Assembly: GCA_947179485.1 (NCBI GenBank)
Contig: OX359245.1
Location: 34,087,067 to 34,151,066, forward strand
From: Allacma fusca
Lineage: Eukaryota > Arthropoda > Collembola > Symphypleona > Sminthuridae
DNA: 64,000 nt
Reading direction: 5' to 3'
This document shows positions 36,286 to 45,962 of this stretch, piece after piece. The notes below the pieces were generated by a model. The model worked only from the letters and a program-made list of their open reading frames with translations, ran no database searches and was not told the origin of the DNA. The translations under genes were made by a program, and so were the position numbers. Position 1 is the stretch's first letter, and every line of letters starts with the position of its first letter.

Positions 36286-38288
36286 ATGTCTGAACAAATA
36301 AATTCATTAACTATTGTTTCCGCCGTTCCTGATATTAATAAAACTGGAAACGACCCATCTGACAAGAATGAAGCCGATTCTCCAGAGCTAGAAACAGAAC
36401 TATTCCATCTGAAATATCACCCAAAATTAAATATAACACACAAAGAAGATCTGCATTATAACTTCGTCGTTCTGAGTCTCCTCTCCACATTATGTCTCAT
36501 CCCAGTGGAAATTGACTCGGATACAGGATCCGTTTGCTGGCAGAGGATTTGGTGGAAACGAGTGTTGAATAAAGTATTCCTGACTCTTTGGATCCTTCAT
36601 TTTATTCATAGTATTGTCACATTGATTGAGTTCTCTTGGCATCATGCAGAAAATGATGGGTTCATTGATCAATTGCCATGTCCAATATTGTGCATCCTTG
36701 CATCAATATTTTGCTTGTACTTAAACTATGTAGTATTTTGGGCGGAGTCCAAGGACCTCTTTTTATGGACATTCAATATGGTCAGGACGTACATTCCAGG
36801 TATATAGCTTGCATGTGATTTAACCAGGATTTTTATTCAAGTAAATAAATGTTCCCCGTATGGGGGTGTAGATAAATAAGTGTGTGTGAAACAGTAAATG
36901 CCTGTTGGGACGTTTAGTAATAGTCCTTATAAATGTAGCGAATTATAAATAATCTAGACAAAACTTAGACACTGGGATAATTTTAATATATGTATGTACG
37001 TAATACATTTTATAAGAATATTATTTGGACGATAATCTGAAATTCGTACAGGGGGTAGCGCAAAACTATTTCCCCGGGTAGCCTAAATAAGGAATTAATT
37101 CGTAAAAACAAAATTAATAGCATTTTTAATTTATAATAAATTTTCCAAAATTTTGTGTCAGTGACCTAGTTAAATGTTTGGGGTCATAGGAGTCAGAAAC
37201 ATTTTTCAACCTCTAACTTAACATACAATGGATTTAGTTTTCTGGTATTTTGATCAATTTTTCATTTGCCTTGTCCTTCACAGATGGAGACCGGAAGCAC
37301 CGTTGGTCTGAAATGTCTCGTCAGAGGGTCTTACTAAGGACAGTAGTTCCAGTCCTGGTATTAATTCCGCCGCTTTTTCACTTATCGCTCTTTCTTGCTG
37401 GTTCGGATGGATTTAATTTTGTTTATAATTACTTGCCGGAGGAAACCCGGGCAGAGAGTACACTTCTTTTGTTTTTGTTTTCCTTTGCCGAGTTCTTCCT
37501 AGTACTTATTTGGTTAAGCAGTGCTAGCTACGTCCAATTGATTGAGTTGATGATGTTCGAATTTTTGAATTGTTACCTCAGATGCGGTTTACATGTTATT
37601 AAGTAAGTTTTATAGGATTAGTTATTAATTAAATATATGTAGTTAAAATTCCGATAGCAATTATTAAATTGGATATCAAGCATTCAATGTTCCCAGCCAC
37701 TTGTACGTTGATATTGTATAGTAGTAATGTATTGATTGAAAACTGTAAGTTTTATACGATATGGTAGATCCGTCAAGTTTTTCTTGGTTTTACTGCAGGA
37801 CTGAAGAGGTGGACAAGACCTCAACCAAAGAGCGGATGTTTCGAGGCTATCGAAGGCTACGAGAGGTTCAAATTTACATCCAAAACTTCAACATAATTGT
37901 GAAGGGCCCACTGGTGACCTACAAGTTTTTTATCCTTATTATGTCAATTTCACTTGGTTTTTACGGATTTAAAAATTTCCAATCCAATAACTGGATTCTT
38001 TCTGCGATATTTCTCATATCTTTTGTGGTTGTTGCGTCCGTTTATCCTATAGCACACGAGGGGGCATTTGCGTTCCCCGAAATCATAACTCAGTACAAGG
38101 GAGCTGTAATCAAGTATTCACAGACCTTACTACCACATCAACGAAAGTTTCTAGTAAAAAGTGTTTATTCCATCAAAAGTGTGGGAATTAAAGTTGGGGA
38201 CTTCATGGAGCTGGATCGATTGTCCACTCTTGATTATCTATTTTTTCTATCAACGAAAATTGCAGATTTGCTTGTAGGCTTTGCTTAG
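36286..38288 (+). CDS. Seven-transmembrane chemoreceptor-like protein, gene D
   Basis: Exons 36286-36799, 37284-37602 and 37799-38288 (514, 319 and 490 nt) join with GT-AG junctions (GTATAT/CACAG and GTAAGT/TGCAG) in phases 1 and 2, giving 440 residues. Same exon architecture as genes A-C, but on the opposite strand and much more diverged. Shared positions include LIPVEID against their LPIEWNF at the same place in exon 1. The N-terminus is about 50 residues longer and hydrophilic (roughly residues 1-60), which fits a cytoplasmic N-terminus as in insect GR/OR proteins. Exon 3 contains RLREVQIYIQNFN and ends in DFMELDRLSTLDYLFFLSTK, similar in pattern to chemoreceptor C-termini. Hydrophobic segments support seven membrane passes. 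Confidence 0.65.
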
Positions 38289-39870
38289 TGTGACGTGCTA
38301 AGTCACTTTAAGCGACTTTACATGTTGGAGCAGCATAATCTAGTAACAATATACGCTCTCCTATAAATACCCAAAAATCGTTATAAATATATCAGTTAGC
38401 GCTGAGTATTATTCAGTAAGATGACTGTGAGCACTGTTGCACCTTAAAAAGTTTGTGATTAACCTCATCTACGTTCGTACATATACATACATCCTTTCCC
38501 ATCTTTGGTATCATATTGAACTAAAAAGGACCAAAATTAAAGCGTTAACAAACAAACTCCAATTACGCATGTGCAAGTTCGTGGGACATGTATCGGTCGA
38601 TAGGAAAGACACAATGTGAGCAGCAAATACAATTATCCATGTCGGAAGCTTAACATCCCAATTTCCAAACAAATTTTTAGTAAGTGTAGTAATTTAAGTA
38701 TGTGTTTTAATTTGATCCTAATTTTATTCTGTAAGGTCAAACGGATAAACCCATCTCCTTCAAAAAATACGCTTTGACTTAAGTTATCCCAACAAAAAGA
38801 ACTGAAGCCTGGTTTCATTGATTCGGCAGTTATTGTGGCGACAGGCAAACAGACACCAGAGGTTTCAGAGTTTTCAAATCATTTTTAGGGACAAAGCGAA
38901 GACCTTATTGCGATTTTCTGCTTGTTTGGTTGTCTGTCCGGACGATAACTGCCAAACTAACCAAACCTACCAAACTGGCACGAGGCAAGTCGGCATTTTG
39001 TTGGGACAGATTAGATATATAAGAAGCCTATTGGTTTTGAAGGAGATCGGGTCGGGTCATTCATTAGACCTCAGAAATTTCTCAGAGAGAACCTCTCAGA
39101 AGAACCTCAGAGAGGTCTTAACCTACTCTCGGAGCAAGGTTCAGCTCTCGTTGAAATGTTCCTGCTGAGTGAATGGAATAAAAGTAAGGAAACTTGTGGG
39201 AGTCCATATGTACACTCTTGTGTTTCATATAGGAGTGCATGCAATTGTGGCAATGTCACTCTACTACTTCTGCAAGGATGTAGTACGGAAGCGAAAGGTT
39301 CCGTTTCTCCTTTTAAGTATGTACATTGTGTGGCAAACTCTATGGTCTCAGGCCTGGGCTGTCTCCTGCTGTTTTTATTTCTCGTTATTTTGCACACACA
39401 GACGCACTCTTGCGGGTATTAGGCACTCTTTTGCGTGTGTTTTCAATTTACTTTGTATACTCATTGGCATGTAAAGTCACATTTCATACGTGAATGTGAG
39501 TAATGCATTGTAAATAAAAAATAATCTGTCAAAATAAATTGTACGACTGGAGTTTACTTCATTTTAAAGTTTTTTTTTCGAATACAGGAATGCAAAAACA
39601 ACTGTGCCATTTAAAATGTGACCAGAATCTGACTCACAGGAAAAATTTACAAAAATCTCAATTATCTCCTTCCAAAGGCAATTTAAGGGGAGATTTTAAA
39701 AAAAGAACTGCAATGCATTTACAATATACATGACAAAATTGTGAATGGAATAATTTCTTAATATTTTAAAATTGTCCCCTGAGATTTGATTTCCCAGATA
39801 GTTTGACGACAGCCAAATGCTGAAGTTTGACATCACATTGGGCAATAGTCTTCTTGATCAACTCCCCATC
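38289..39870. other. No gene recognised
   Basis: Contains a patch of repeated CTCAGAGAG/CCTCTCAGA at 39060-39115 and hydrophobic ORFs in several overlapping frames at 39156-39474, none with an ATG in good context plus a recognisable domain. Confidence 0.35.
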
Positions 39871-39874
39871 AATC

Positions 39875-41091
39875 TCAAATTCTAGGAGGACTAAGGGCCA
39901 GCTCACTGGATGATGTGGAAACATTTACCTTTGATTGGATTTTTTTACTTATGGCTTTTGACTCTAATTTGCACATTGCTGGCTTCGAACGACCCACTTT
40001 ATCTTCCAAATATCTCCAAGCCCCGACGTACTTCCCATTATGACAGGTTTTTTCATGCTTGTGTGTTAAACCAGAACTTGAGGTCCAGTAGGGGCACATG
40101 GAACATTTGAAGACATTTTTTTCCGTATGTCCCTTCATATGGACTGTGAGACAGTTCTGCTGGGTCCCAGAATAGTTGCAGATCCTGCAAGGATAAGGAC
40201 GTTCTCCAGTATTTTGTCTTCGATGACTCACCAAACTTGCATAATGTGGGAAGCTGGCGGGGCAAAAGTTGCATTTAAATGGCCGCTCACCAGTCTGTAC
40301 GATCTATAAGTCTGTGCGCAAGGAAAGACTGAAGGAAGCCTGCTCTGTAGGAACATTCGGAACATTTAAAGGGTCTTCCTGGAACTTTTTTTTCGTGGAA
40401 GGATTTTCGTGTAATTTTTTAGAGCATATTTCTGAAACTTGTTTTTCTTCTGGGCCATTGTTAGCAGGTTCTTCATCTTAACTGTTTCGAGGGCGGATAC
40501 GATCCTCACTGGACTTTTCATACGTTCCTTTCAGCAGTTGTTGAATTTCATTTTTGCAACGAGCCATTTTCTTTTCCAATTTTAGACACGTCCTCACTTG
40601 ACACCTAAATAGAATACAACGTTTCTTCTGAACGAACTCACAATCAATCTGGAATTCATGGAAGGCAAAATCACGTGATACGACTGGTTTACGACAGGTG
40701 TCTGATGAACGCGTGCGCTGTAGGAACATTCGAAACATTTAAAGGATCTCCGTAGGACTTGTTCCTCGGGATCCATAATAGCAGGATCTTGGCTTTTTCG
40801 AGGGATTTGACCATAAATGGGCAGTTGGTTCTGTGCTGGTAAATTTAATGGTTCCTGTTTGGCGCCTTTACCACGAGACATTTTCTTTCCTGATTTGTGA
40901 CACGCCTTCACTTGACACCTATACAACGATGCGATTCATGAAAGGCTTGGCAAAAATCCATGAACAAGAATGCGTTTGAAATTATATCTTAGTTTTTTAT
41001 TTACTTACGCTTGAATGGAAACGTCAGATAGCTCAGTTTTCACACGATAGCCATGAATTAATCTGATGGGTTTCCTCCTACGAAGTTCCAT
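39875..41091 (-). pseudogene. Broken C2H2 zinc-finger gene
   Basis: A first exon starting at 41091 (MELRRRKPIRLIHGYR...) ends at a GTAAGT donor at 41009. A next exon begins after TTGTATAG near 40921 (CQVKACHKSGKKMSRG) and appears a second time near 40600 (CQVRTCLKLEKKMARC), so this exon is duplicated. The second copy runs into a TAA after PRNS. Further down come finger pieces RPFKCSECSYRAGF...AHRLID, where the last zinc-binding His reads Asp, then a frameshift just before TGERPFKCNFC, then an open frame with two more finger-like units (YPCRICNYSGTQQNCLTVH, FKCSMCPYWT) to a stop at 39875. The stop, frameshift and lost ligand mean the locus does not encode one intact protein unless splicing removes them. 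Confidence 0.55.
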
Positions 41092-41757
41092 TCCTCCTCT
41101 TGTTTTGTGACTGGAATTAATTCGGTAATAAAAATGACTTAACTTTTGATGCTCTTGAGTCGGATATAATTTTAAAAGATTTTATGTATTTCCAAACTTA
41201 CTTTCACTGTTTTTAGCAATGGTTGTAGCGTATAGTTTCATGTAAACAGCTTGCAACCCGTTGAGCGTCGGAATGCTTACGATGCTCTTGGTATAATTCC
41301 ATTTTTAGTACACTGCATGCACAATCATTTTAAAAGCTATTTTCCAAGTATAGTTCTAGGCATCGCTGATTGGCTGATCCGTGTGATTACTTAATTTTGT
41401 TACAGAGAGGTAATTATTTGATGGTGTTTAGTAACAAGTATAATATTCCCATTATTATGCATGCAAATGAAATTTTACTATATAGAAACTAGGATTCCAC
41501 CGACGTCATAGACGTAAAAAATTCCTGTAGACCCACCACAGTGGAATGATACAATGTTCATGTAAAAACGTATTATGTATATTTATTGAGAATTAAAGTC
41601 ATAAGCGCTCTCTGTAATAACCCACTAGCCAGACAGTTCTGCGTGGAAATTAGGAACTAATTTGATTTCTAAAAGCGTCATTCTGCAGTTGTATTCTCAT
41701 CTCCGGAGTGACCTGAACCCAGTCATTTTTAAATTCAATTCGATGTTGTACGAGTAT

Positions 41758-42072
41758 CTACGTTTCGTGTTTTGATTCCAGACAAGCGAATTTCCACTCG
41801 AAGTTGCTCCCCTCAAACACAGTCCAGGCGGATTGGCCCGAGTATCCCAATGTTAACATGTTTTCTTGAATCACTCCATAAGGAGACCGATCAACGTAAA
41901 CTTCCACTCCCTGGTAATCCCGTCGAGAGTACAGGGTCATGGCATCTATGGATGTGTTCCGATTACCGAAGAACCTCATGGATTTGTGTACCTGGTTGTA
42001 CAGAAAGTACCCCAGGGTTGGATCATTGACGAAGTCTCCCGCAAAATTTGGATGAATATACCGGATCATTCT
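41758..42072 (-). CDS. Possible beta/gamma-crystallin-like terminal exon
   Basis: A minus-strand open frame that may start after the acceptor TTGAATTTTAG. It contains TLYSRRDYQGVEVYVDR and SAWTVFEGSNFEWKFACLES. The spacing of Tyr/Phe and the SAWT-hydrophobic-E-x-NF pattern recall beta/gamma-crystallin Greek-key repeats, in which a strand with an S-A/V-W-x-hydrophobic-Y/F-E motif leads into NFxG. Here the expected Gly after NF is Trp. The upstream exon with a start codon was not found, so this is a partial gene or an isolated exon. Alternative: an unrelated secreted protein fragment. Confidence 0.35.
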   Translation of the reverse strand, partial: RMIRYIHPNFAGDFVNDPTLGYFLYNQVHKSMRFFGNRNTSIDAMTLYSRRDYQGVEVYVDRSPYGVIQENMLTLGYSGQSAWTVFEGSNFEWKFACLESKHET

Positions 42073-42292
42073 AAAATTCAAAAGGTTCAATAAATGCTTC
42101 CACATTTTCCACAGCAACAGAAATCATGTGTGAGTTTATATTCAGGAGAAAGGTCCACTGAAGTAATATAAAAGTGATTTACCTGGAGTTATGACAAAGG
42201 CGGACTATTTTGTTTAGGAATAAAATAAATAAAATCATAAAATTGTCGATTTAATGTGACATATTATTCTTTAATTTTTAAAATACTTCAAA

Positions 42293-42538
42293 ATTCATGT
42301 TCAGGTTCATGGTCAAATCAATTTCATGTTAGGGTTAGAAAAATGTAATGAACGCGCGTACTACACCAAGTTCAAGTTCTGGCAGAAAGTACTTGTGGCC
42401 ATGAACTTGGTCCTGCAAGTATTTACTTGATCATAAAATACCAAGTTCGGGTTTGATTATTATTGCTACTTGCACATTCATGTCCAAGTCATGTTCATGA
42501 CCGGATCCAGTAAAATACATGAGCCGAAATCAACTCTG
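42293..42538. repeat. AAGTTC-word element Q, copy 2 (left-truncated)
   Basis: Closely matches 34507-34754, including ATGAACGCGCGTACTA-type sequence, AGAAAGTACTTGTGGCCATG and the end ATCAACTCTG. The left part is missing. Directly to the right comes CCCTCCAT, the same 8-mer that lies to the left of copy 1. Confidence 0.65.
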
Positions 42539-42562
42539 CCCTCCATCATGGCGCATCCGTAT
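42539..42562. repeat. Left arm of a 24-bp inverted repeat around the Gypsy element
   Basis: Begins CCCTCCATCATGGCGCATCC and continues GTAT; it is the perfect reverse complement of 52332-52355. It probably belongs to a small inverted-repeat element that was the target of the Gypsy insertion. Confidence 0.75.
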
Positions 42563-42756
42563 ATATATATATTGTTAAGCCCTTATTGGCTTTAGGAATG
42601 ATTATAAGCTAAAATATTCCATACTGCAACATTGGTGTACATATATGTCATGCAACCTCTGTAAAATGCATTAGGTACCTTTGTTTACTACATTTCCATT
42701 GGTTAGAATAATGTAGGAAATATTCCAGGAGGTTGGCACATAAGTGCTCACCTCCT

Positions 42757-42764
42757 TATATAAA
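42757..42764 (+). promoter_or_regulatory. TATA box of the 5' LTR
   Basis: TATATAAA followed about 25-30 bp later by CCAGTCTCAGAGAG, a suitable start region. The same box occurs in the 3' LTR at 51896-51903. Confidence 0.65.
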
Positions 42765-42876
42765 CCCCAGCCTCTCCAGTCTCAGAGAGACGAGAGAATC
42801 CCGAGCCACAGACCAAGAAAGACCAAGAGACGCGTGTGAACAATCGAACTGTGTAACCTTTGTATGTACAATATAC

Positions 42877-42882
42877 AATAAA
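42877..42882 (+). terminator. Polyadenylation signal in the LTR
   Basis: AATAAA; its counterpart in the 3' LTR (52016-52021) would direct 3'-end formation of the genomic transcript. A GTGAGTAAG sequence just after it could serve as a splice donor. Confidence 0.6.
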
Positions 42883-43125
42883 ACTATACTGCGTGAGTAA
42901 GAAGTTGCACAACATACGCACTTATTTTACACGGCCATCGTCTCATCACTCACTGCAAGAGTGTGTGCACTCTGCCTGCTGCACATTCCCCCATCCACTA
43001 TTATTTTTTACATTCTATTCCTTCCTTATTCAATCTCTCTCCACTATTTCCTATTTTTCCCCTTTTTATTCCTTTTCCTCATATCTGAGCTATATTTTTC
43101 CCCCAAATCCAATTGCACCTTAACA

Positions 43126-43302
43126 TGGTGAACGGTGCGCGGTTCTCTTTACTCTGAATTTGTTAATTAAGACGATTCCTGTCCTCTCTGCGAGTGTGCT
43201 CCCGTGTAATAACTCTTACAAAAAATCTTTGTGGCGTCCGCCTCTGCCGGAGGCCCTGCCCGAATTTTCCTACCCCTTCCTCACTTTTCCTCCACAAAAC
43301 CC
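43126..43302 (+). other. Leader with primer-binding site candidate
   Basis: The leader begins TGGTGAACGGTGCGCGG directly after the LTR. TGG is the complement of a tRNA CCA end, as expected for a primer-binding site, but I could not assign the tRNA. The open frame of gag extends back to 43231 without an ATG. Confidence 0.5.
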
Positions 43303-45945
43303 ATGTCTCGACGAGAAATCAGACTCATAAGAGTGGTCAAATTAAATTCCCGAAGTGAATTTATACGTTATAATAACGTTAATTATATTGCCATTCTCCA
43401 AAGTGACGCCAACAACGTCGATCTTAGTTCTACAGAGCAAACGGAAGCGTTAAACAAGTATCCCCACCTAACTGTAGAAAAAGCCATCCGTCAGTTCCGA
43501 TTTTATAAACTCTTTCGTCAAAAACTACCACAATATCTCAACACGGACATCGTACCAGAAACGGTCACCGCCGCGGATTTTGACGTATTGTACAAACAAC
43601 GAAGCCGTATCCCACGGTCAGTGGACACCTTCACAACCTTGGACGAGACAACTGTAATTCCCGTACCGGACGACACACGAGCTCAAACTCCACCGAGCAC
43701 GGACGGAGACAATACCGAAGGCCCGACTCCCGAACCACCAACAACGCCCGACGACTTCAGGTCATTCAACCCGTCTCGAACTTCCACACCCGCCATCTCT
43801 ACTGGACCACATGATCCTGATAACAATTTGGCCGTTACAACAGAAACTGTAAGAGAAAATTTTAATTTTTCTGAGCATACTATCATAGCCACCCCAACCG
43901 CCACGAATTCCCAACCTGCGTCCACTCGTCTGTTCAACAACCACAATTATTTCGAGGAAGTTGCCCAACAATTTGTGGATAGAATACAATCAAAACAACA
44001 GCGGGATCACTCCGGAACCAGCCTTGTGAATTACCCCTATTATCAACAACTTTTGGGAGACCTGAACTTAGCTACAGCACTAACACCCGACCTTAGCTTT
44101 CTAAACACCCGAGCAAGTTTCAACCGTATTGTTGCCAGAATCATTACCATCTTTCGAAATTGGCAAACCCACAGTACCGAACACACATCTCTAATAGAGG
44201 AACTACAGGATATACACGAGTCCTTATTGGCTACGGATCTCCTCACCCACGTCACTACGTCCACAGCAATCCCCACAACTTCCACTGCAACTGCATCTCA
44301 TTCTTTTCTCTCTCATCCTACTCCTGCGTCTTCCGCTCCACAATTTTATAGTCTGATCCCTCTCACTAATTCTTGGTCCGAAAGGCTCAAAACTTTGAAA
44401 AGACAAAACCAAGATATTACCCACCAACTAACCTTAGCCTATTACCTCAGTCTTGTACATGAAAATAACCTGATCAATAAGGTCACTCTTTCCAACTTCC
44501 CTTTCACATCTCCGGACGCCTATCGTGAAGCAATTTTTCTATTGCCACAAGAATTTATCTCTGAAGCGACCCATCAACACCCAAACCTTCTATCTATCCC
44601 ACCATCCTCCTTTCCTGAGAATCCTCAATCAAATCCTAACCAAAACGCTATCACTCCTGATATTGATCCTGACGAACCCACAACTCTCATTCCTAACGAC
44701 GATAATCCACTTTATAATATTCACATCACACCTCCTCCTGCGTCAAACACTGACATTGATTCCGATTCCAACTCCGAATCCCTTCATTTTACGACAGCTT
44801 CAAATAGTGTTTCTTCCTCGCGAGCTTCTTCTCGAGCCTCCTCTCCTGCCCCATCCATTTCTCCTCTTCCTCCTCCCGTTGCACCTCAACCCATCATGGA
44901 CAATAACAGATTCCTCCTTGATAAACCAAAATTTTCCCCGCCAGAACTCTCCTCCGACAATCTCAGAAAGTTCTTCACACGTTTTAATTCCTTCTTTGCC
45001 ACATTCACTGCTGATGACGCTACCAAGAAAGCATACATCCAACATCAAATATCAGATGCCTCTCCAACCGGAAAAAATTATCTTGACCACTACTGTGACT
45101 TAAGATCTACACAGCGCAAAACTTATCAGCAATTCTGTGATGGCATCCTAAACAACATTCCGAAAGATGTACCAGACAGTAAGACCAAAATACTCAATGC
45201 TCTCTCCATGACAAAATACGCCACGGAAACTGCCACAATGTTTGCGCTCAGAGTTAAAGCTGCACCTGGTTCCGATTGGAACAATTTTCCAGAAATTACA
45301 GCAGTGGAATCCATCCGAGAAAAACTGGACCCTACAGTAAAAATATTCCTGCAGCGGCACAATGCAAAAATCCGTAATTTTGCCCATTTACTAGATGGTC
45401 TCAAGGCATACGAAACCTGTGCACCTCAGAGCCCACAAGAGCAAGCTACTGCTACTCCACAGCTTCCATCAAGTTTGGTTGACAAGCTCGACGCCGTTCT
45501 AGAAAGGCTCGACAAGTTGGAATCTACAAATACAGCTATAATGGCTGTCTCCAACCAGATGCCCCAACCCAGACGCCAGTACTCATCCAACTTTGCACAA
45601 GGACAAAATTCCAATCCTTCAAATCCTATCGTATGCTACAGATGCAACAAGCCTGGCCATATAGGTAGACAATGCCCTACCATTAATGCCCAACAACAAG
45701 GACAGACAACTGCCTCTACAGTTATTTGTGAACGATGCTCAAGACCCGGCCATCAGACAAAATTTTGTCGCCAGCATTTACCCATGCACTACACCGAATA
45801 TGGTAAATATCTTGCTGCAAGACAACAACAAAGAGAACAACAAAGTCAGCATTTAAACTCGCCAGGGCAGGCTGCCCTAGGCCTGCCCACAAGCAACTTA
45901 CGAGCATTACCAGCTCCAGAAACTCAAGCCTCCAACCGAAATTAA
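43303..45945 (+). CDS. gag: Gag polyprotein of the Gypsy element
   Basis: 880 residues counted from the first ATG in the frame (MSRREIRLIR); the frame itself is open back to 43231 but only from a GTG. The first 530 residues or so are rich in Thr, Ser and Pro and have no recognised domain. Residues about 535-720 (from NNRFLLDKPKFSPPEL) resemble a retrotransposon capsid. Two CCHC zinc knuckles follow near residues 778 and 809 (CYRCNKPGHIGRQC and CERCSRPGHQTKFC), a nucleocapsid for RNA binding. The protein is long for a Gypsy gag (commonly 300-500 residues), mostly because of the N-terminal extension. A frameshift signal lies about 30 codons before the stop, so most translation ends here and a minority continues into pol. 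Confidence 0.95.
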   Translation: MSRREIRLIRVVKLNSRSEFIRYNNVNYIAILQSDANNVDLSSTEQTEALNKYPHLTVEKAIRQFRFYKLFRQKLPQYLNTDIVPETVTAADFDVLYKQRSRIPRSVDTFTTLDETTVIPVPDDTRAQTPPSTDGDNTEGPTPEPPTTPDDFRSFNPSRTSTPAISTGPHDPDNNLAVTTETVRENFNFSEHTIIATPTATNSQPASTRLFNNHNYFEEVAQQFVDRIQSKQQRDHSGTSLVNYPYYQQLLGDLNLATALTPDLSFLNTRASFNRIVARIITIFRNWQTHSTEHTSLIEELQDIHESLLATDLLTHVTTSTAIPTTSTATASHSFLSHPTPASSAPQFYSLIPLTNSWSERLKTLKRQNQDITHQLTLAYYLSLVHENNLINKVTLSNFPFTSPDAYREAIFLLPQEFISEATHQHPNLLSIPPSSFPENPQSNPNQNAITPDIDPDEPTTLIPNDDNPLYNIHITPPPASNTDIDSDSNSESLHFTTASNSVSSSRASSRASSPAPSISPLPPPVAPQPIMDNNRFLLDKPKFSPPELSSDNLRKFFTRFNSFFATFTADDATKKAYIQHQISDASPTGKNYLDHYCDLRSTQRKTYQQFCDGILNNIPKDVPDSKTKILNALSMTKYATETATMFALRVKAAPGSDWNNFPEITAVESIREKLDPTVKIFLQRHNAKIRNFAHLLDGLKAYETCAPQSPQEQATATPQLPSSLVDKLDAVLERLDKLESTNTAIMAVSNQMPQPRRQYSSNFAQGQNSNPSNPIVCYRCNKPGHIGRQCPTINAQQQGQTTASTVICERCSRPGHQTKFCRQHLPMHYTEYGKYLAARQQQREQQSQHLNSPGQAALGLPTSNLRALPAPETQASNRN
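45852..45888 (+). promoter_or_regulatory. -1 ribosomal frameshift signal between gag and pol
   Basis: In the gag frame the codons CAT TTA AAC create the heptamer T TTA AAC (45852-45858), which fits the rule X XXY YYZ and is the same heptamer used by coronaviruses. After a 6-nt spacer comes a perfect 8-bp GC-rich stem: GGGCAGGC (45865-45872) with GCCTGCCC (45881-45888), loop 8 nt. The pol frame is exactly -1 relative to gag and is open from before the heptamer to the pol stop, so a shift here makes a Gag-Pol fusion. The position, spacing and frame all agree. Confidence 0.85.
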
Positions 45946-45962
45946 TAATTCCGACCATCTCT

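Larger units (their letters stand above)
42573..43125 (+). repeat. 5' LTR of the Gypsy element
   Basis: Starts TGTTAAG and ends TTAACA. Contains a TATA box (42757-42764) and AATAAA (42877-42882); R therefore probably starts near 42785 and ends shortly after 42890. The U5 part is strikingly pyrimidine-rich. The open frame through it, which lacks an ATG, is a shadow and is not called. Confidence 0.9.

Noticed and set aside
39156..39474. Hydrophobic ORFs suggesting a small membrane protein
   Set aside because: Two overlapping frames are equally open, one starting only from GTG; no family signal and no splice context.
42860..43123. 87-codon frame identical in both LTRs (also 51999-52262)
   Set aside because: It starts from TTG, lies across the R/U5 part of the LTR and is identical only because the LTRs are; not a gene.
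43126..43145. Assigning the primer tRNA of the Gypsy element
   Set aside because: Only TGG matches the CCA end with certainty; I could not match the following bases to a specific tRNA from memory.
44525..45103. 192-codon ORF overlapping gag in another frame
   Set aside because: Shadow of the gag frame with extreme Leu/Pro composition expected from its codon usage.
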